A stretch of 64,000 nt of DNA from Portibacter marinus (lineage in GTDB: Bacteria; Bacteroidota; Bacteroidia; Chitinophagales; Saprospiraceae), in contig NZ_JAJNKB010000002.1 of the NCBI RefSeq assembly GCF_021533195.1, positions 806,001-870,000 of the forward strand, given 5' to 3'. Numbering within the stretch: position 1 is the first letter of the stretch; each line of letters opens with the position of its first letter. The notes beneath the pieces were generated by a model that saw nothing but the letters and a program-made list of their open reading frames with translations, was not told the origin of the DNA and did not search any database. Below, piece by piece: positions 18,425 to 27,106 of this stretch. The translations under genes and the position numbers were made by a program.

Positions 18425-19579
18425 TTTATCCGCGACTCTTTCTATTTCTTCCAAAGTGTTGTAATAATGAAGGGAAAGTCGATTACTGGACGCTAAACCC
18501 TTGTTTTTCATATCAGTATATGAAGTGAATGGTTTGCAAAGCGAACTATTAATGCCATGTTTGCTGAGAAGTTCCTGGACTTTTTGTGGGCTTTGGTCCT
18601 TTAGGGTCAATGTAATGATACCACTTAATTCTTTACCGTTTCCATCATGTAATTGGACACCCTTAATTCTGCTCCATCTTTCCCTTGCGTAGCTTGCTAA
18701 TTCATCAATTCGCGTCCATATATGTTCAATAGTCAATTCATTAGCATAATGTATTGCTGCTTTCAATCCCATCATAAAACCAACAGGTTTTTCAAAACAT
18801 TCGAACATCTTCGATGTATAGTTTAAGTCGTAATTATCTCGTCCGTTCCATTCAGCACCCATGGCTTCAAGCATATAGGGGTCCAGCTTTTCATAAATTG
18901 AACGGCGTGCATACAGAAATCCTAAGCCACGCGGACCTCTCAAATATTTCCTACTGGTTCCATTTAGGAAATCACATTGAATTTCATCGACAAAGGTAGG
19001 GTAGTGGCCTATCGATTGGCAGGTATCAACCATATATATAATATTGTTCTGCTTTGCTATTTTACCGATTTCTTTAACCGGCGCTATGGCTCCTGAGCTG
19101 GTGGGCATGTGCGTGATTGCAATAAGTTTAGTTTTCTTATTGATCGCTTTTTTCAGTGCCTCAACGTCTACCGGACCTTCTTCATCAGTAGGAATGAGGG
19201 TCAGTTTTATCCCTTTGTCTTTTTTTAGTTTTAGATAATTAAGATAATTACTGGAGTATTCGATTTCACTGGTAATAATCTCATCTTCTGCTTTAAATGG
19301 GATAGCGTAAAGCGCTTTAGAAAAAGCAGTTGACGCATTATCTGTGATGGCGATCTCATCTTTAGAACAATGAATCAATTTCGCAATCTCAGCGTATAAG
19401 CCCATGATCTCGCTTTCATATTTACTTTCCATTTCATAACCACCTGTCATTTCTTCTTCATCCAGCCACTTTTTGATGGCATTGTTGACAAATTTAGTCG
19501 GCAGTGAGGCTCCGGCATTATTGAAATGAATGACTTCACCAGCTCCTGGAGTGTCCTTTCTTACTTGCTTAATATTCAT
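18407..19579 (-). CDS. Class V aminotransferase, cysteine-desulfurase-like
   Basis: 390 residues of the NifS/SufS-like fold type I PLP enzymes. Landmarks: N-terminal HFNNAGASLP, cofactor Asp in MVDTCQSIGH (Asp185), PLP lysine in NGTSRKYLRGPRGLGF (Lys211 counted from this start). It could be a cysteine desulfurase or an isopenicillin-N-epimerase-like aminotransferase; the active-site cysteine expected for desulfurases (near SSLCKPF) is not secure, so substrate is left open. Starts at ATG 19579 because the longer frame would need TTG at 19588. It begins 29 bases after the last toxin-like gene on the same strand and could be read through from it. Confidence 0.8.
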   Translation of the reverse strand: MNIKQVRKDTPGAGEVIHFNNAGASLPTKFVNNAIKKWLDEEEMTGGYEMESKYESEIMGLYAEIAKLIHCSKDEIAITDNASTAFSKALYAIPFKAEDEIITSEIEYSSNYLNYLKLKKDKGIKLTLIPTDEEGPVDVEALKKAINKKTKLIAITHMPTSSGAIAPVKEIGKIAKQNNIIYMVDTCQSIGHYPTFVDEIQCDFLNGTSRKYLRGPRGLGFLYARRSIYEKLDPYMLEAMGAEWNGRDNYDLNYTSKMFECFEKPVGFMMGLKAAIHYANELTIEHIWTRIDELASYARERWSRIKGVQLHDGNGKELSGIITLTLKDQSPQKVQELLSKHGINSSLCKPFTSYTDMKNKGLASSNRLSLHYYNTLEEIERVADKLQNIR

Positions 19580-19608
19580 AGCAAGCAAAATAAATAAATA
19601 TTATTGAA

Positions 19609-20727
19609 TCATGATTTTTGGATCCGATTCAATGCACTACTCCTGATGGTTTCGACGTGATATTCAACTTTTGATAAGACCTTCATATCTTCCTCAATTT
19701 TTTGCCAGTTTTGGATGGCATCTGCAATTAAAGCTTTTAAATCGGCGACATTGTTAAAGTGATCAAGTATTCCTTCAAGCTCTTCCTTTAAGGTATTCAG
19801 TTTCACGATTCTAGCATCCCAAAAGTCTAATGTCTGCTGAGATTCTTGCACTATTTTATCGGAAGCCGTAACTATTTTCTTAAACTGATTTTCTACATGA
19901 TTTAAAATACCAATTGTTGTAGTTTCTATGCCTATTTCAGCAGTTACGTTAGTCATTTCCTGTTGTAAATCATCAATGGTTATTTTGAGGTTCGGTTCAT
20001 TATTTTCTGAGACAAAAGAAGTAAAGACCGCGCCACCGACTCCTACTATTCCACCTATAATGATTCCTGCAGGGCCTGTGAAGGCGATAGCAAGGGCAAT
20101 CCCTACTCCAGCGAGAAAAACAGGGAGTATGGCATTTCCGAACTTATCAAGCGTCACCAATTGATTTCTGGCATCAATATTTTGTTGTAGGTTTTGATTA
20201 ACGGCATCTAATTTATCAACTTGAGCCTGATCATAATCTACTGCATTTTTGATCTCTGAAATGAGCGCTGATATTTTCTCGGCATCAGGTTGGATGGTGT
20301 TTTTATAATTGGTGATATTTTGATGAATATCTTCGAATACCTGATAGATTTTTTGTTCTTCAATTAAAAGTTGTGACACTGCTGCCTTGATCGAATTAAT
20401 TACATCTTGATTTCCAGGACTTTTTGCAAGAAGGTCTATTTCATCTGACAACGCTGATAATTGTTTTTGTACCAGACCATTGATATCTACAATTGATTTA
20501 GGAGCTTGGGTGATATCAGGGATGACCTCACTGATCCAGATGTTGGTATCTAACTTTGCTTCAGCAAACTCATTTACGAAGTCGCCATAATGTAAGGGTG
20601 GCATCCCCAGATCAGGCATTTCCATGATGTTAATGGTATGGGCATATCTAAAAACATCATTGGATGCATTGATGTAGTCGATATATTTTTGGGTTACGGA
20701 TGAGCTGTTGATTTGAAGTGCTTTCAT
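19609..20727 (-). CDS. HBL/NHE-type alpha-helical pore-forming toxin subunit (component 1)
   Basis: A 372-residue, mostly helical protein: long heptad-rich helices (about 80-195 and 245-370) flank one hydrophobic hairpin (about 197-238; NAILPVFLAGVGIALAIAF, then GIIIGGIVGVGGAVF). This is the layout of Bacillus hemolytic enterotoxin subunits (HBL, NHE) and of ClyA-superfamily toxins, where the hairpin head inserts into membranes. It shares an N-terminal pattern with the next gene (a Y/D-rich stretch, 'PPLHYGDFVNEFAEAK' here and 'PPDNYGKFTEEFAPAK' there), so the two are paralogues. No signal peptide. Last toxin-like gene of the patatin-led cluster, separated from component 2 by a hairpin. Confidence 0.75.
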   Translation of the reverse strand: MKALQINSSSVTQKYIDYINASNDVFRYAHTINIMEMPDLGMPPLHYGDFVNEFAEAKLDTNIWISEVIPDITQAPKSIVDINGLVQKQLSALSDEIDLLAKSPGNQDVINSIKAAVSQLLIEEQKIYQVFEDIHQNITNYKNTIQPDAEKISALISEIKNAVDYDQAQVDKLDAVNQNLQQNIDARNQLVTLDKFGNAILPVFLAGVGIALAIAFTGPAGIIIGGIVGVGGAVFTSFVSENNEPNLKITIDDLQQEMTNVTAEIGIETTTIGILNHVENQFKKIVTASDKIVQESQQTLDFWDARIVKLNTLKEELEGILDHFNNVADLKALIADAIQNWQKIEEDMKVLSKVEYHVETIRSSALNRIQKS

Positions 20728-20750
20728 TTTGAAGGATTATGAGGATGAAT

Positions 20751-20781
20751 AGCTTCCGGAATCAATAAGTTTCCGGAAGCT
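20751..20781 (-). promoter_or_regulatory. Intergenic stem-loop between toxin components 2 and 1
   Basis: A perfect 11-bp stem, AGCTTCCGGAA (20751-20761) with TTCCGGAAGCT (20771-20781), and a 9-base loop, 9 bases after the stop of component 2 and 23 bases before the start of component 1. No T-run follows on the minus strand, so it may be an attenuator or mRNA-stabilising element setting subunit ratio rather than a full terminator. Confidence 0.55.
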
Positions 20782-20790
20782 GTTAGGTAA

Positions 20791-21954
20791 TTAAGAAGCT
20801 TTCGATACGGTAACATTTCCATTGTCAGGTGTTGGATTTGTCTCACCGTACGTATGCCAATTTCCGTCTTTATCTTGCCACTTATAAGTGATGCCCGCTA
20901 GTGCATCCGCAAATGCTACGACCTGATTCCAGTTGTCTTCAGCAGTTTTAAAATCGTTAAGGGCTTTTTGATAGTCGGGCTTTGCAACATCTGAAGTGAC
21001 GGTCGTAAGCTCATCACTTACCAGCTTGATGGTGTTCTCTAAATTTTCCCACATGGCTTTGATAGATGTCAGGGCTTTTGCTGCTGCTTGATTGGCACTA
21101 TACAGGGCATTAAATTGTGAGCTAATGGCCTTTAAGACAATGATATCCTGATTCAGCCCGGAAATCTGTTTTTGATCTGAGGAAATTTCCTTGGTCATGG
21201 CTTTGATTCGTTCTTTTTCTATTACCGTGCCGGCAATACTCGCTGCTTCACCAGCTACAGCACCCACAATAATGGCTACTCCTAACGCCTGTCCCCCTGG
21301 TATAAAAGCGATAACGGCACCAACCAGTCCAACAAAAAGCGATAATCCCATACCTATTTCCGAAACCGTTAATAGTGTTTGTGCGGTTTGAATTGATTGC
21401 TGCAGACTCTCAATATCTTCATTCAATTTAGTAATTTTAGTCTGATCATCACCTGCATCTGCAAGTGCATCTGCGGCAATAGCGGCCAAGGTTTTCGCAT
21501 CTGCTGCAATATTGGTCGCAAAATCAGTTAATGAGCTTTCAATACTGTCGATGCTGGACTTTTGTGCTTGTATGACGGATACAATTGATGCCAGCGCCTT
21601 TTTTAGGCCATCCAAAGATTTTTGATCGGTGGGGTCTGAAATGAGGTTGTTAAGATAAGCTTCGATGAAAGTTTCTTCCATGCTAAACAGGTTGGCAGCC
21701 TGTGTTTTGATGGTGTTTGGTAGCTGGATCATAGAAACAAATATGTTCTGAGACCAATTCAATGCGTGTTGCTTTGCCGGGGCAAATTCTTCTGTAAATT
21801 TTCCATAATTATCAGGTGGATAGTTTAAAACAGGTAATTGTTGATTGGTGATCGCATAAGCATAGTTGTTGACCAATCCTACGGCATTTGCATAATCCGC
21901 CAATTGTTGCTTACTAGGTTGAAACGCTACGAGTTTTGCTGTTTTTGTTGACAT
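20791..21954 (-). CDS. HBL/NHE-type alpha-helical pore-forming toxin subunit (component 2)
   Basis: A 387-residue helical protein with the same plan as component 1: helices 85-195 and 245-350 around a hydrophobic hairpin of about 48 residues (196-244; SEIGMGLSLFVGLVGAVIAF, then GVAIIVGAVAGEAASIAGTVI). A short C-terminal tail (about 350-387) rich in aromatic residues (YKWQDKDGNWHTYGE) is absent from the other two subunits and may be a small beta-hairpin used for binding or assembly. No signal peptide. By analogy with tripartite toxins such as HBL, NHE or AhlABC it could be a membrane-inserting component. That is family-level inference. Confidence 0.75.
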   Translation of the reverse strand: MSTKTAKLVAFQPSKQQLADYANAVGLVNNYAYAITNQQLPVLNYPPDNYGKFTEEFAPAKQHALNWSQNIFVSMIQLPNTIKTQAANLFSMEETFIEAYLNNLISDPTDQKSLDGLKKALASIVSVIQAQKSSIDSIESSLTDFATNIAADAKTLAAIAADALADAGDDQTKITKLNEDIESLQQSIQTAQTLLTVSEIGMGLSLFVGLVGAVIAFIPGGQALGVAIIVGAVAGEAASIAGTVIEKERIKAMTKEISSDQKQISGLNQDIIVLKAISSQFNALYSANQAAAKALTSIKAMWENLENTIKLVSDELTTVTSDVAKPDYQKALNDFKTAEDNWNQVVAFADALAGITYKWQDKDGNWHTYGETNPTPDNGNVTVSKAS

Positions 21955-21979
21955 CTTTGTTTATTTGTGGTTATAAAAT

Positions 21980-22825
21980 TTATTTAATGGTTTGATCGAT
22001 TTCTTGGTATTCTTCTTTGATCTGCTCCCATGTGGATTTACTCTGATCTAAATCCGCTTTCATCACATCAGCAGGTTGGGTTGAAATCGTTTTAAGCAAT
22101 GCCATTGACCCTATTAGATTACCTGCTATTGTTCTCCAATAATTGCCGAGAAAAGTGGAGGATTGAACTGCCTGGTCGATTAAGGCCTTACCTTTATACA
22201 TCAATTTTGCCTGAGACTGTAAAGTGGCAAGTTTTTGTTGCTCACTTCGGATTAAGTCTTTGGCGTCCTTGATTTTCTTCTTGTCTTTACTACTCGCATG
22301 TTCGAGGGCGTTTAATTTAGATTGATCCGAAGCAATACTTCCATTTTCTGTGTTGATCTCCCCTTCGATAGTTTGGTATGCTTGAGCAATAGACTGGCTA
22401 TCCTGGGCTAAATTGTTTTGATATTGGATTAAATTTTTACCCAAACCAGAAGTAATGTTTTGTAAATCGGTGAGAACTGTCAATAAATTGGTGGCATACT
22501 GGCCAATTGAACTCAATACTTTTTTGTCATCACTGCCGTCCAGTTGCGAATTCAAGGTCAACAGCATATTAAGGTCACTATCTATGGTGCTGCTTTTTGA
22601 AAGTACAGTCGCCGGCATGTTTAAATAGGTCGGGAAAATGGTATTATACCACTGAGCGTCATTGGTTTTTGCTGTGCTTAAAACTTTGTCGACACTTGAA
22701 TTACCTGTATTAGAGAAAGAAGTAATCCATTGCGAATAGCTCTTAATATTTTCGACGGCGGCAATAAACTGTTGGGAACTGCTCGAGTCTTTGACGAGCA
22801 AGTCAATAAAATTTGAGGTCATCAT
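21980..22825 (-). CDS. HBL/NHE-like helical subunit lacking the hydrophobic hairpin (component 3)
   Basis: A 281-residue, almost wholly helical protein, about 100 residues shorter than its neighbours. It keeps the N-terminal pattern (the TKTNDAQWYNTIFPTYLNMP stretch parallels 'APAKQHALNWSQNIF' in component 2) and the paired long helices, but where the others have a membrane hairpin it has only a charged turn (ASSKDKKKIKDAKDLIR near 178-194). In tripartite alpha-pore toxins one subunit is more hydrophilic and lines or completes the pore; this gene may play that part. No signal peptide. It starts 7 bases after the patatin stop, indicating one transcript. ATG at 22822 is an equally good start. 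Confidence 0.6.
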   Translation of the reverse strand: MMTSNFIDLLVKDSSSSQQFIAAVENIKSYSQWITSFSNTGNSSVDKVLSTAKTNDAQWYNTIFPTYLNMPATVLSKSSTIDSDLNMLLTLNSQLDGSDDKKVLSSIGQYATNLLTVLTDLQNITSGLGKNLIQYQNNLAQDSQSIAQAYQTIEGEINTENGSIASDQSKLNALEHASSKDKKKIKDAKDLIRSEQQKLATLQSQAKLMYKGKALIDQAVQSSTFLGNYWRTIAGNLIGSMALLKTISTQPADVMKADLDQSKSTWEQIKEEYQEIDQTIK

Positions 22826-22832
22826 TTTTAAA

Positions 22833-23705
22833 CTAGGTATTGGACTTTATGTACTTGTTCACAGCACCTAAGCCCGAGTTGTATAATTGTGTTTTTTGTG
22901 CGTCAGTGATCCCAAAGTCGGTAGCGGAAATCCCAAAATCATCGATAATCACTGTCCGGGCTACATCGGCTACATTCTTGTTGAAGTCGATTTTCTGAGC
23001 CAGAAGTACGGTATCAAATAGGTTTCTAACATACTTGAGCAATTCATCGTACTTTAAGTTACTTGCTATGGGATTGCCGGAAGTGTTCTCTAGAAAAAAA
23101 CCAAGTGTTTCATTGTTATATCCATTGGCATCAAAAGCATTAATAGGATAATTATAGATGGTACCTCCATCGACAAAAAGATGTGCATCTGGATTTTTGT
23201 CAGGAAATTGCCATGCCCTAAAAAATAGAGGTATGGACATAGACGCCCTTGCTGCTTGCGAAACAACCACTGTCGGTGTGGCCTCGAAAGAGAATTCCTT
23301 TACAGCTTTTTCGTTAAGATCACATGCAAAAATCTTCAGATCCCTGCACCCCTTTGTGTTCAGATCTGCAAATGTAGCATCCGATTTTCCAATTTTTTGC
23401 TTGACGGCATTTTCCATCCAATTTAAAAAAGCCTGTCCTTTATACAATCCATATTTGAGTGGCACCTCGAGAGGATTCCAGCCATCCTCGAAACTTTTGA
23501 AATTGGTGCTATTGACGAGATTTTTAATTTCACTGGCCGAATAACGCAAGGCCAACAATGTAGCTGTTATGGCACCAGCTGAAGTACCTGCTACGGCTAC
23601 AATTTTATCCAGGAGGCCTCCGGCCTCCAAACCTTCTATTGCTCCGGCATATGCAATACCTTTGACTCCACCGCCTTCAAATACTAAATTTTTCTTATCG
23701 ATCAT
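22833..23705 (-). CDS. Patatin-like phospholipase
   Basis: 290 residues forming a complete patatin domain. Oxyanion-hole loop EGGGVKGIAYAG (10-21), nucleophile Ser42 in GTSAG, catalytic Asp179 in FVDGGTIYNYP. Patatins hydrolyse acyl esters of membrane lipids (phospholipase A activity). No signal peptide or membrane segment, so cytosolic unless released. It is first in a cluster with three pore-forming-toxin-like subunits, 7 bases ahead of component 3, suggesting that lipid hydrolysis and pore formation act together. There is no nucleotidyltransferase next to it, so a CBASS CapV-type role is not supported. The upstream region holds the inverted repeat GGGTA-AAAC-TACCC (23760-23773). Confidence 0.88.
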   Translation of the reverse strand: MIDKKNLVFEGGGVKGIAYAGAIEGLEAGGLLDKIVAVAGTSAGAITATLLALRYSASEIKNLVNSTNFKSFEDGWNPLEVPLKYGLYKGQAFLNWMENAVKQKIGKSDATFADLNTKGCRDLKIFACDLNEKAVKEFSFEATPTVVVSQAARASMSIPLFFRAWQFPDKNPDAHLFVDGGTIYNYPINAFDANGYNNETLGFFLENTSGNPIASNLKYDELLKYVRNLFDTVLLAQKIDFNKNVADVARTVIIDDFGISATDFGITDAQKTQLYNSGLGAVNKYIKSNT

Positions 23706-23759
23706 GATTTCTGAGGTTATTTATAACTCAAAGATCATGGAAAGTCATCTTTCATAAAA

Positions 23760-23773
23760 GGGTAAAACTACCC
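23760..23773. promoter_or_regulatory. Inverted repeat upstream of the patatin-toxin cluster
   Basis: GGGTA and TACCC with AAAC between them lie 55 bases upstream of the patatin ATG and 34 bases beyond the stop of the isobutyryl-CoA mutase gene. No T-run follows, so an operator is as likely as a weak terminator. The stem is only 5 bp and could be chance. Confidence 0.25.
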
Positions 23774-23806
23774 GAATTGCATACCGTTATAATTGCGTGT
23801 ATGAGG

Positions 23807-26800
23807 CTACATATTTCTACGATATCGGCCTCCGACCTGATACAATGCATTGGTCAACTGTCCCAGTGTGCAAACTTTCGAAGCTTCCATCAGCTCCTCG
23901 AAAATATTGCCACCTTCTAGAGCCACTTCTTTAACACGTTTTAAAGCAATATCTGCTCTGTCAGCATTGGCTGCTTTAACAGCTTCCAGATTTTCTACCT
24001 GGCGATCTTTTTCATCAGTTGTTGCTCTGATGACCTCACGCGGCAGGATCGTTTTTGATCCATCCTTTCCCAGAAATGTATTGACGCCAATAATTGGATA
24101 CTCTCCTGTGTGTTTCAGCATTTCATAATGCATGCTTTCCTCCTGGATCTTACCGCGCTGATACATGGTTTCCATAGCCCCCAGAACTCCTCCGCGTTCA
24201 GTAATGCGATCGAATTCCATTAATACTGCTTCTTCTACCAGATCTGTTAACTCTTCGATAATGAAAGAACCCTGGAGTGGATTCTCATTCTTAGCCAGTC
24301 CTAATTCCTTATTAATGATCATCTGAATGGCCACTGCACGTCTCACGGATTCTTCTGTCGGCGTAGTTATGGCCTCATCATAAGCATTGGTATGTAAAGA
24401 ATTACAGTTGTCGTAAATCGCATACAAGGCCTGTAACGTGGTTCTTATATCGTTAAACGCGATTTCCTGTGCATGTAATGATCGACCAGAGGTCTGGATG
24501 TGATACTTTAATTTTTGAGACCTTTGATTCGCTCCATATTTGTCCCGCATGGCTTTTGACCATATCCTTCGGGCTACTCGTCCTATCACGGCGTATTCTG
24601 GATCAATTCCATTGCTAAAGAAGAAAGACAAATTGGGTGCAAATTCATCGATTTTCATCCCTCTAGCCAAATAGTACTCCACAAAAGTAAATCCATTTGA
24701 AAGGGTAAATGCCAGTTGGCTGATGGGATTAGCACCTGCCTCTGCTATGTGGTATCCGGAGATTGATACGCTGTAAAAATTTCGCACTTTATGATTGATG
24801 AAATGCTGCTGCATGTCACCCATCAATTTCAATGAAAATTCGGTGGAAAAGATACAGGTATTCTGAGCCTGATCTTCTTTTAAAATATCTGCCTGCACAG
24901 TCCCTCGGACAGCATTTAAGGCTTTTGATTTGAGCTGGGTGTAAGTCTCTGTATCAAGAATTTCATCACCGGTGATGCCCAAAAGCTTTAATCCTAGTCC
25001 GTCGTTTCCTTCTGGTACCTTTCCGTGATATTTTGGCCTTTCCAGACCTCGCTCATCATACTTTATTTTCAAAGCATGTTCAATTTCATTTTCCCGACCA
25101 GATTCCAAAAGGTACTTTTCACATTGTTGGTCAATAGCGGCATTCATAAAGAAGGCACATATAATGGCAGCTGGACCATTGATGGTCATCGAAACTGAAG
25201 TCCGTGGATCGCATAGATCAAATCCTGAGTAAAGCTTCTTCGCGTCGTTCAGGGAGCTGACACTGACACCAGAGTTGCCTACCTTTCCATAAATATCGGG
25301 TCTCAGATCTGGATCTTCTCCATATAGTGTGACAGAGTCAAAAGCAGTGGAAAGTCGCTTGGTTTCGCTATCCAGAGAGAGGTAATGAAACCTTTTGTTG
25401 GTTCTTTCCGGTCCTCCTTCACCCGCAAACATCCTGGTGGGGTCTTCCCCCTCTCTCTTAAAAGGGTAGACGCCAGCTGTGAAAGGAAACTCACCCGGCA
25501 CATTTTCTTGAAGATTCCATTTAAGAATATCACCCCAATCATGATAGGTCGGTAGGGCAATCTTAGGAATTTGATTTTTCGACAAAGACGTTGTGTAGTT
25601 CTCAACCTTAATTTCTTTTTGTCGAACTTTAAAGGTGAAATATTCTTGACGATATTTTGATTTTTTATCCTCCCAATTTTCAAGGATTCGCAAATGATCA
25701 GGCTTTAGCAACGCTTTCTTTTCATCTTTGACTTTTTCAAGCGCAGCTTCTGGCTCAGAATTCAACATTTCCATCACCCTTTTTACATCTTGTAAATCTC
25801 GCGCGATGGTCGATTGTTCCTCAACATCCTGATCATATCTTCTAATGGTTTCTGCAATTTCGCTTAGATAACGTACTCTCGATCCCGGAATAATTACTTG
25901 TTTTTGGGATTCTTCTAGATCAATGTCTGCTGATGGGCGGTCTTCAAAGAGAATTTGCATCAATTTATGAAAAAGACGATTGGTGCCGGGGTCATTGAAC
26001 TGAGAGGCGATGGTTCCCACTACAGGCATGGTGTCCGGATCCTCTTCCCACAAGTCGTTGTTTCTTTGATACTGTTTCTTGACATCTCTAAGTGCATCCA
26101 ACGATCCTCGTTTGTCAAACTTGTTCAGCACGATTAAGTCTGCGAAATCCAACATGTCAATTTTCTCTAATTGAGACGCAGCCCCAAATTCTGGTGTCAT
26201 GACATAAACGGAGTAATCTGCATAGTCTACCACTTCACTGTCCGATTGACCAATACCTGAAGTCTCCAAAATAATCAGATCAAAATCAGCATGCTTCAGA
26301 ATGGAAATGGCACTTTCTATATTTTTTGAGAGCGCTAGATTGTATTGGCGTGTAGCCAATGAACGCATGTACACATTAGGATGATCAATGGCATTCATTC
26401 TGATCCTGTCGCCTAAAAGCGCGCCTCCTGTTTTTCGCTTGGAAGGATCTACACTGAGTATGGCCAATTTCTTTTCAGGAAATTCCCTTGTAAATCTCAA
26501 GACCAGTTCATCCACCAAACTTGATTTCCCAGCCCCTCCGGTTCCGGTAATGCCTAAAACTGGAACGGTGCGCTCATCCATAGATTTTAACCATGCTTTT
26601 ACTTGATCAGGATCGGTTTCAGAGATGGTAATCAGTCGCGCAATCAATGCGCTGTCTTCAGAAGTAATCTTCTGGGGCAACTTTTGCGGCTGGGATTTTT
26701 CGTAATGACATTGACCCAGAAGATCATCAATCATGCCCTGAAGACCCATCTCTCGACCATCATCCGGAGAATAAATCCGAGCGATACCATAATCGTGTAA

Positions 26801-27106
26801 TTCCTGTATTTCGTCAGGCAAGATGGTTCCTCCACCGCCTCCGAAAATCTTGATCTGGTCAGCTCCCCTTTGTTTTAATAAATCGAACGCATACTTGAAA
26901 TACTCCATATGTCCTCCTTGATAAGAGGTAAGTGCAATGGCGTGAACATCCTCCTGTATGGCGGCTTCTACAATTTCCTGAACCGACCTGTTGTGTCCCA
27001 GATGAATGACCTCTGCCCCAGATTTTTGCAAAATCCTCCGCATGATATTAATGGCCACATCGTGTCCGTCAAAAAGCGAACCTGCTGTCAATATCCTAAT
27101 CTTCAT
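23807..27106 (-). CDS. icmF: Fused isobutyryl-CoA mutase (IcmF)
   Basis: A 1099-residue adenosylcobalamin enzyme that interconverts isobutyryl-CoA and n-butyryl-CoA. Domain order: N-terminal B12-binding domain (DGHD at 13-16, His15 the likely cobalt ligand), a MeaB-type GTPase chaperone (P-loop GTGGAGKSS near 188-196; VLNKFDKRG near 326-334), then the mutase barrel from about 510. Substrate-site residues favour isobutyryl-CoA over methylmalonyl-CoA: Phe560 in [10 protein letters not shown] and Gln748 in [10 protein letters not shown], where methylmalonyl-CoA mutase has Tyr and Arg. Last gene of the operon; it overlaps the E1 gene by 4 bases (ATGA). Confidence 0.95.
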   Translation of the reverse strand: MKIRILTAGSLFDGHDVAINIMRRILQKSGAEVIHLGHNRSVQEIVEAAIQEDVHAIALTSYQGGHMEYFKYAFDLLKQRGADQIKIFGGGGGTILPDEIQELHDYGIARIYSPDDGREMGLQGMIDDLLGQCHYEKSQPQKLPQKITSEDSALIARLITISETDPDQVKAWLKSMDERTVPVLGITGTGGAGKSSLVDELVLRFTREFPEKKLAILSVDPSKRKTGGALLGDRIRMNAIDHPNVYMRSLATRQYNLALSKNIESAISILKHADFDLIILETSGIGQSDSEVVDYADYSVYVMTPEFGAASQLEKIDMLDFADLIVLNKFDKRGSLDALRDVKKQYQRNNDLWEEDPDTMPVVGTIASQFNDPGTNRLFHKLMQILFEDRPSADIDLEESQKQVIIPGSRVRYLSEIAETIRRYDQDVEEQSTIARDLQDVKRVMEMLNSEPEAALEKVKDEKKALLKPDHLRILENWEDKKSKYRQEYFTFKVRQKEIKVENYTTSLSKNQIPKIALPTYHDWGDILKWNLQENVPGEFPFTAGVYPFKREGEDPTRMFAGEGGPERTNKRFHYLSLDSETKRLSTAFDSVTLYGEDPDLRPDIYGKVGNSGVSVSSLNDAKKLYSGFDLCDPRTSVSMTINGPAAIICAFFMNAAIDQQCEKYLLESGRENEIEHALKIKYDERGLERPKYHGKVPEGNDGLGLKLLGITGDEILDTETYTQLKSKALNAVRGTVQADILKEDQAQNTCIFSTEFSLKLMGDMQQHFINHKVRNFYSVSISGYHIAEAGANPISQLAFTLSNGFTFVEYYLARGMKIDEFAPNLSFFFSNGIDPEYAVIGRVARRIWSKAMRDKYGANQRSQKLKYHIQTSGRSLHAQEIAFNDIRTTLQALYAIYDNCNSLHTNAYDEAITTPTEESVRRAVAIQMIINKELGLAKNENPLQGSFIIEELTDLVEEAVLMEFDRITERGGVLGAMETMYQRGKIQEESMHYEMLKHTGEYPIIGVNTFLGKDGSKTILPREVIRATTDEKDRQVENLEAVKAANADRADIALKRVKEVALEGGNIFEELMEASKVCTLGQLTNALYQVGGRYRRNM

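Noticed and set aside
22833..23705. Patatin as a CBASS (CapV) effector
   Set aside because: No CD-NTase or other signalling enzyme sits next to it; the partners are pore-forming-toxin-like subunits, so an anti-phage CBASS assignment is not supported.
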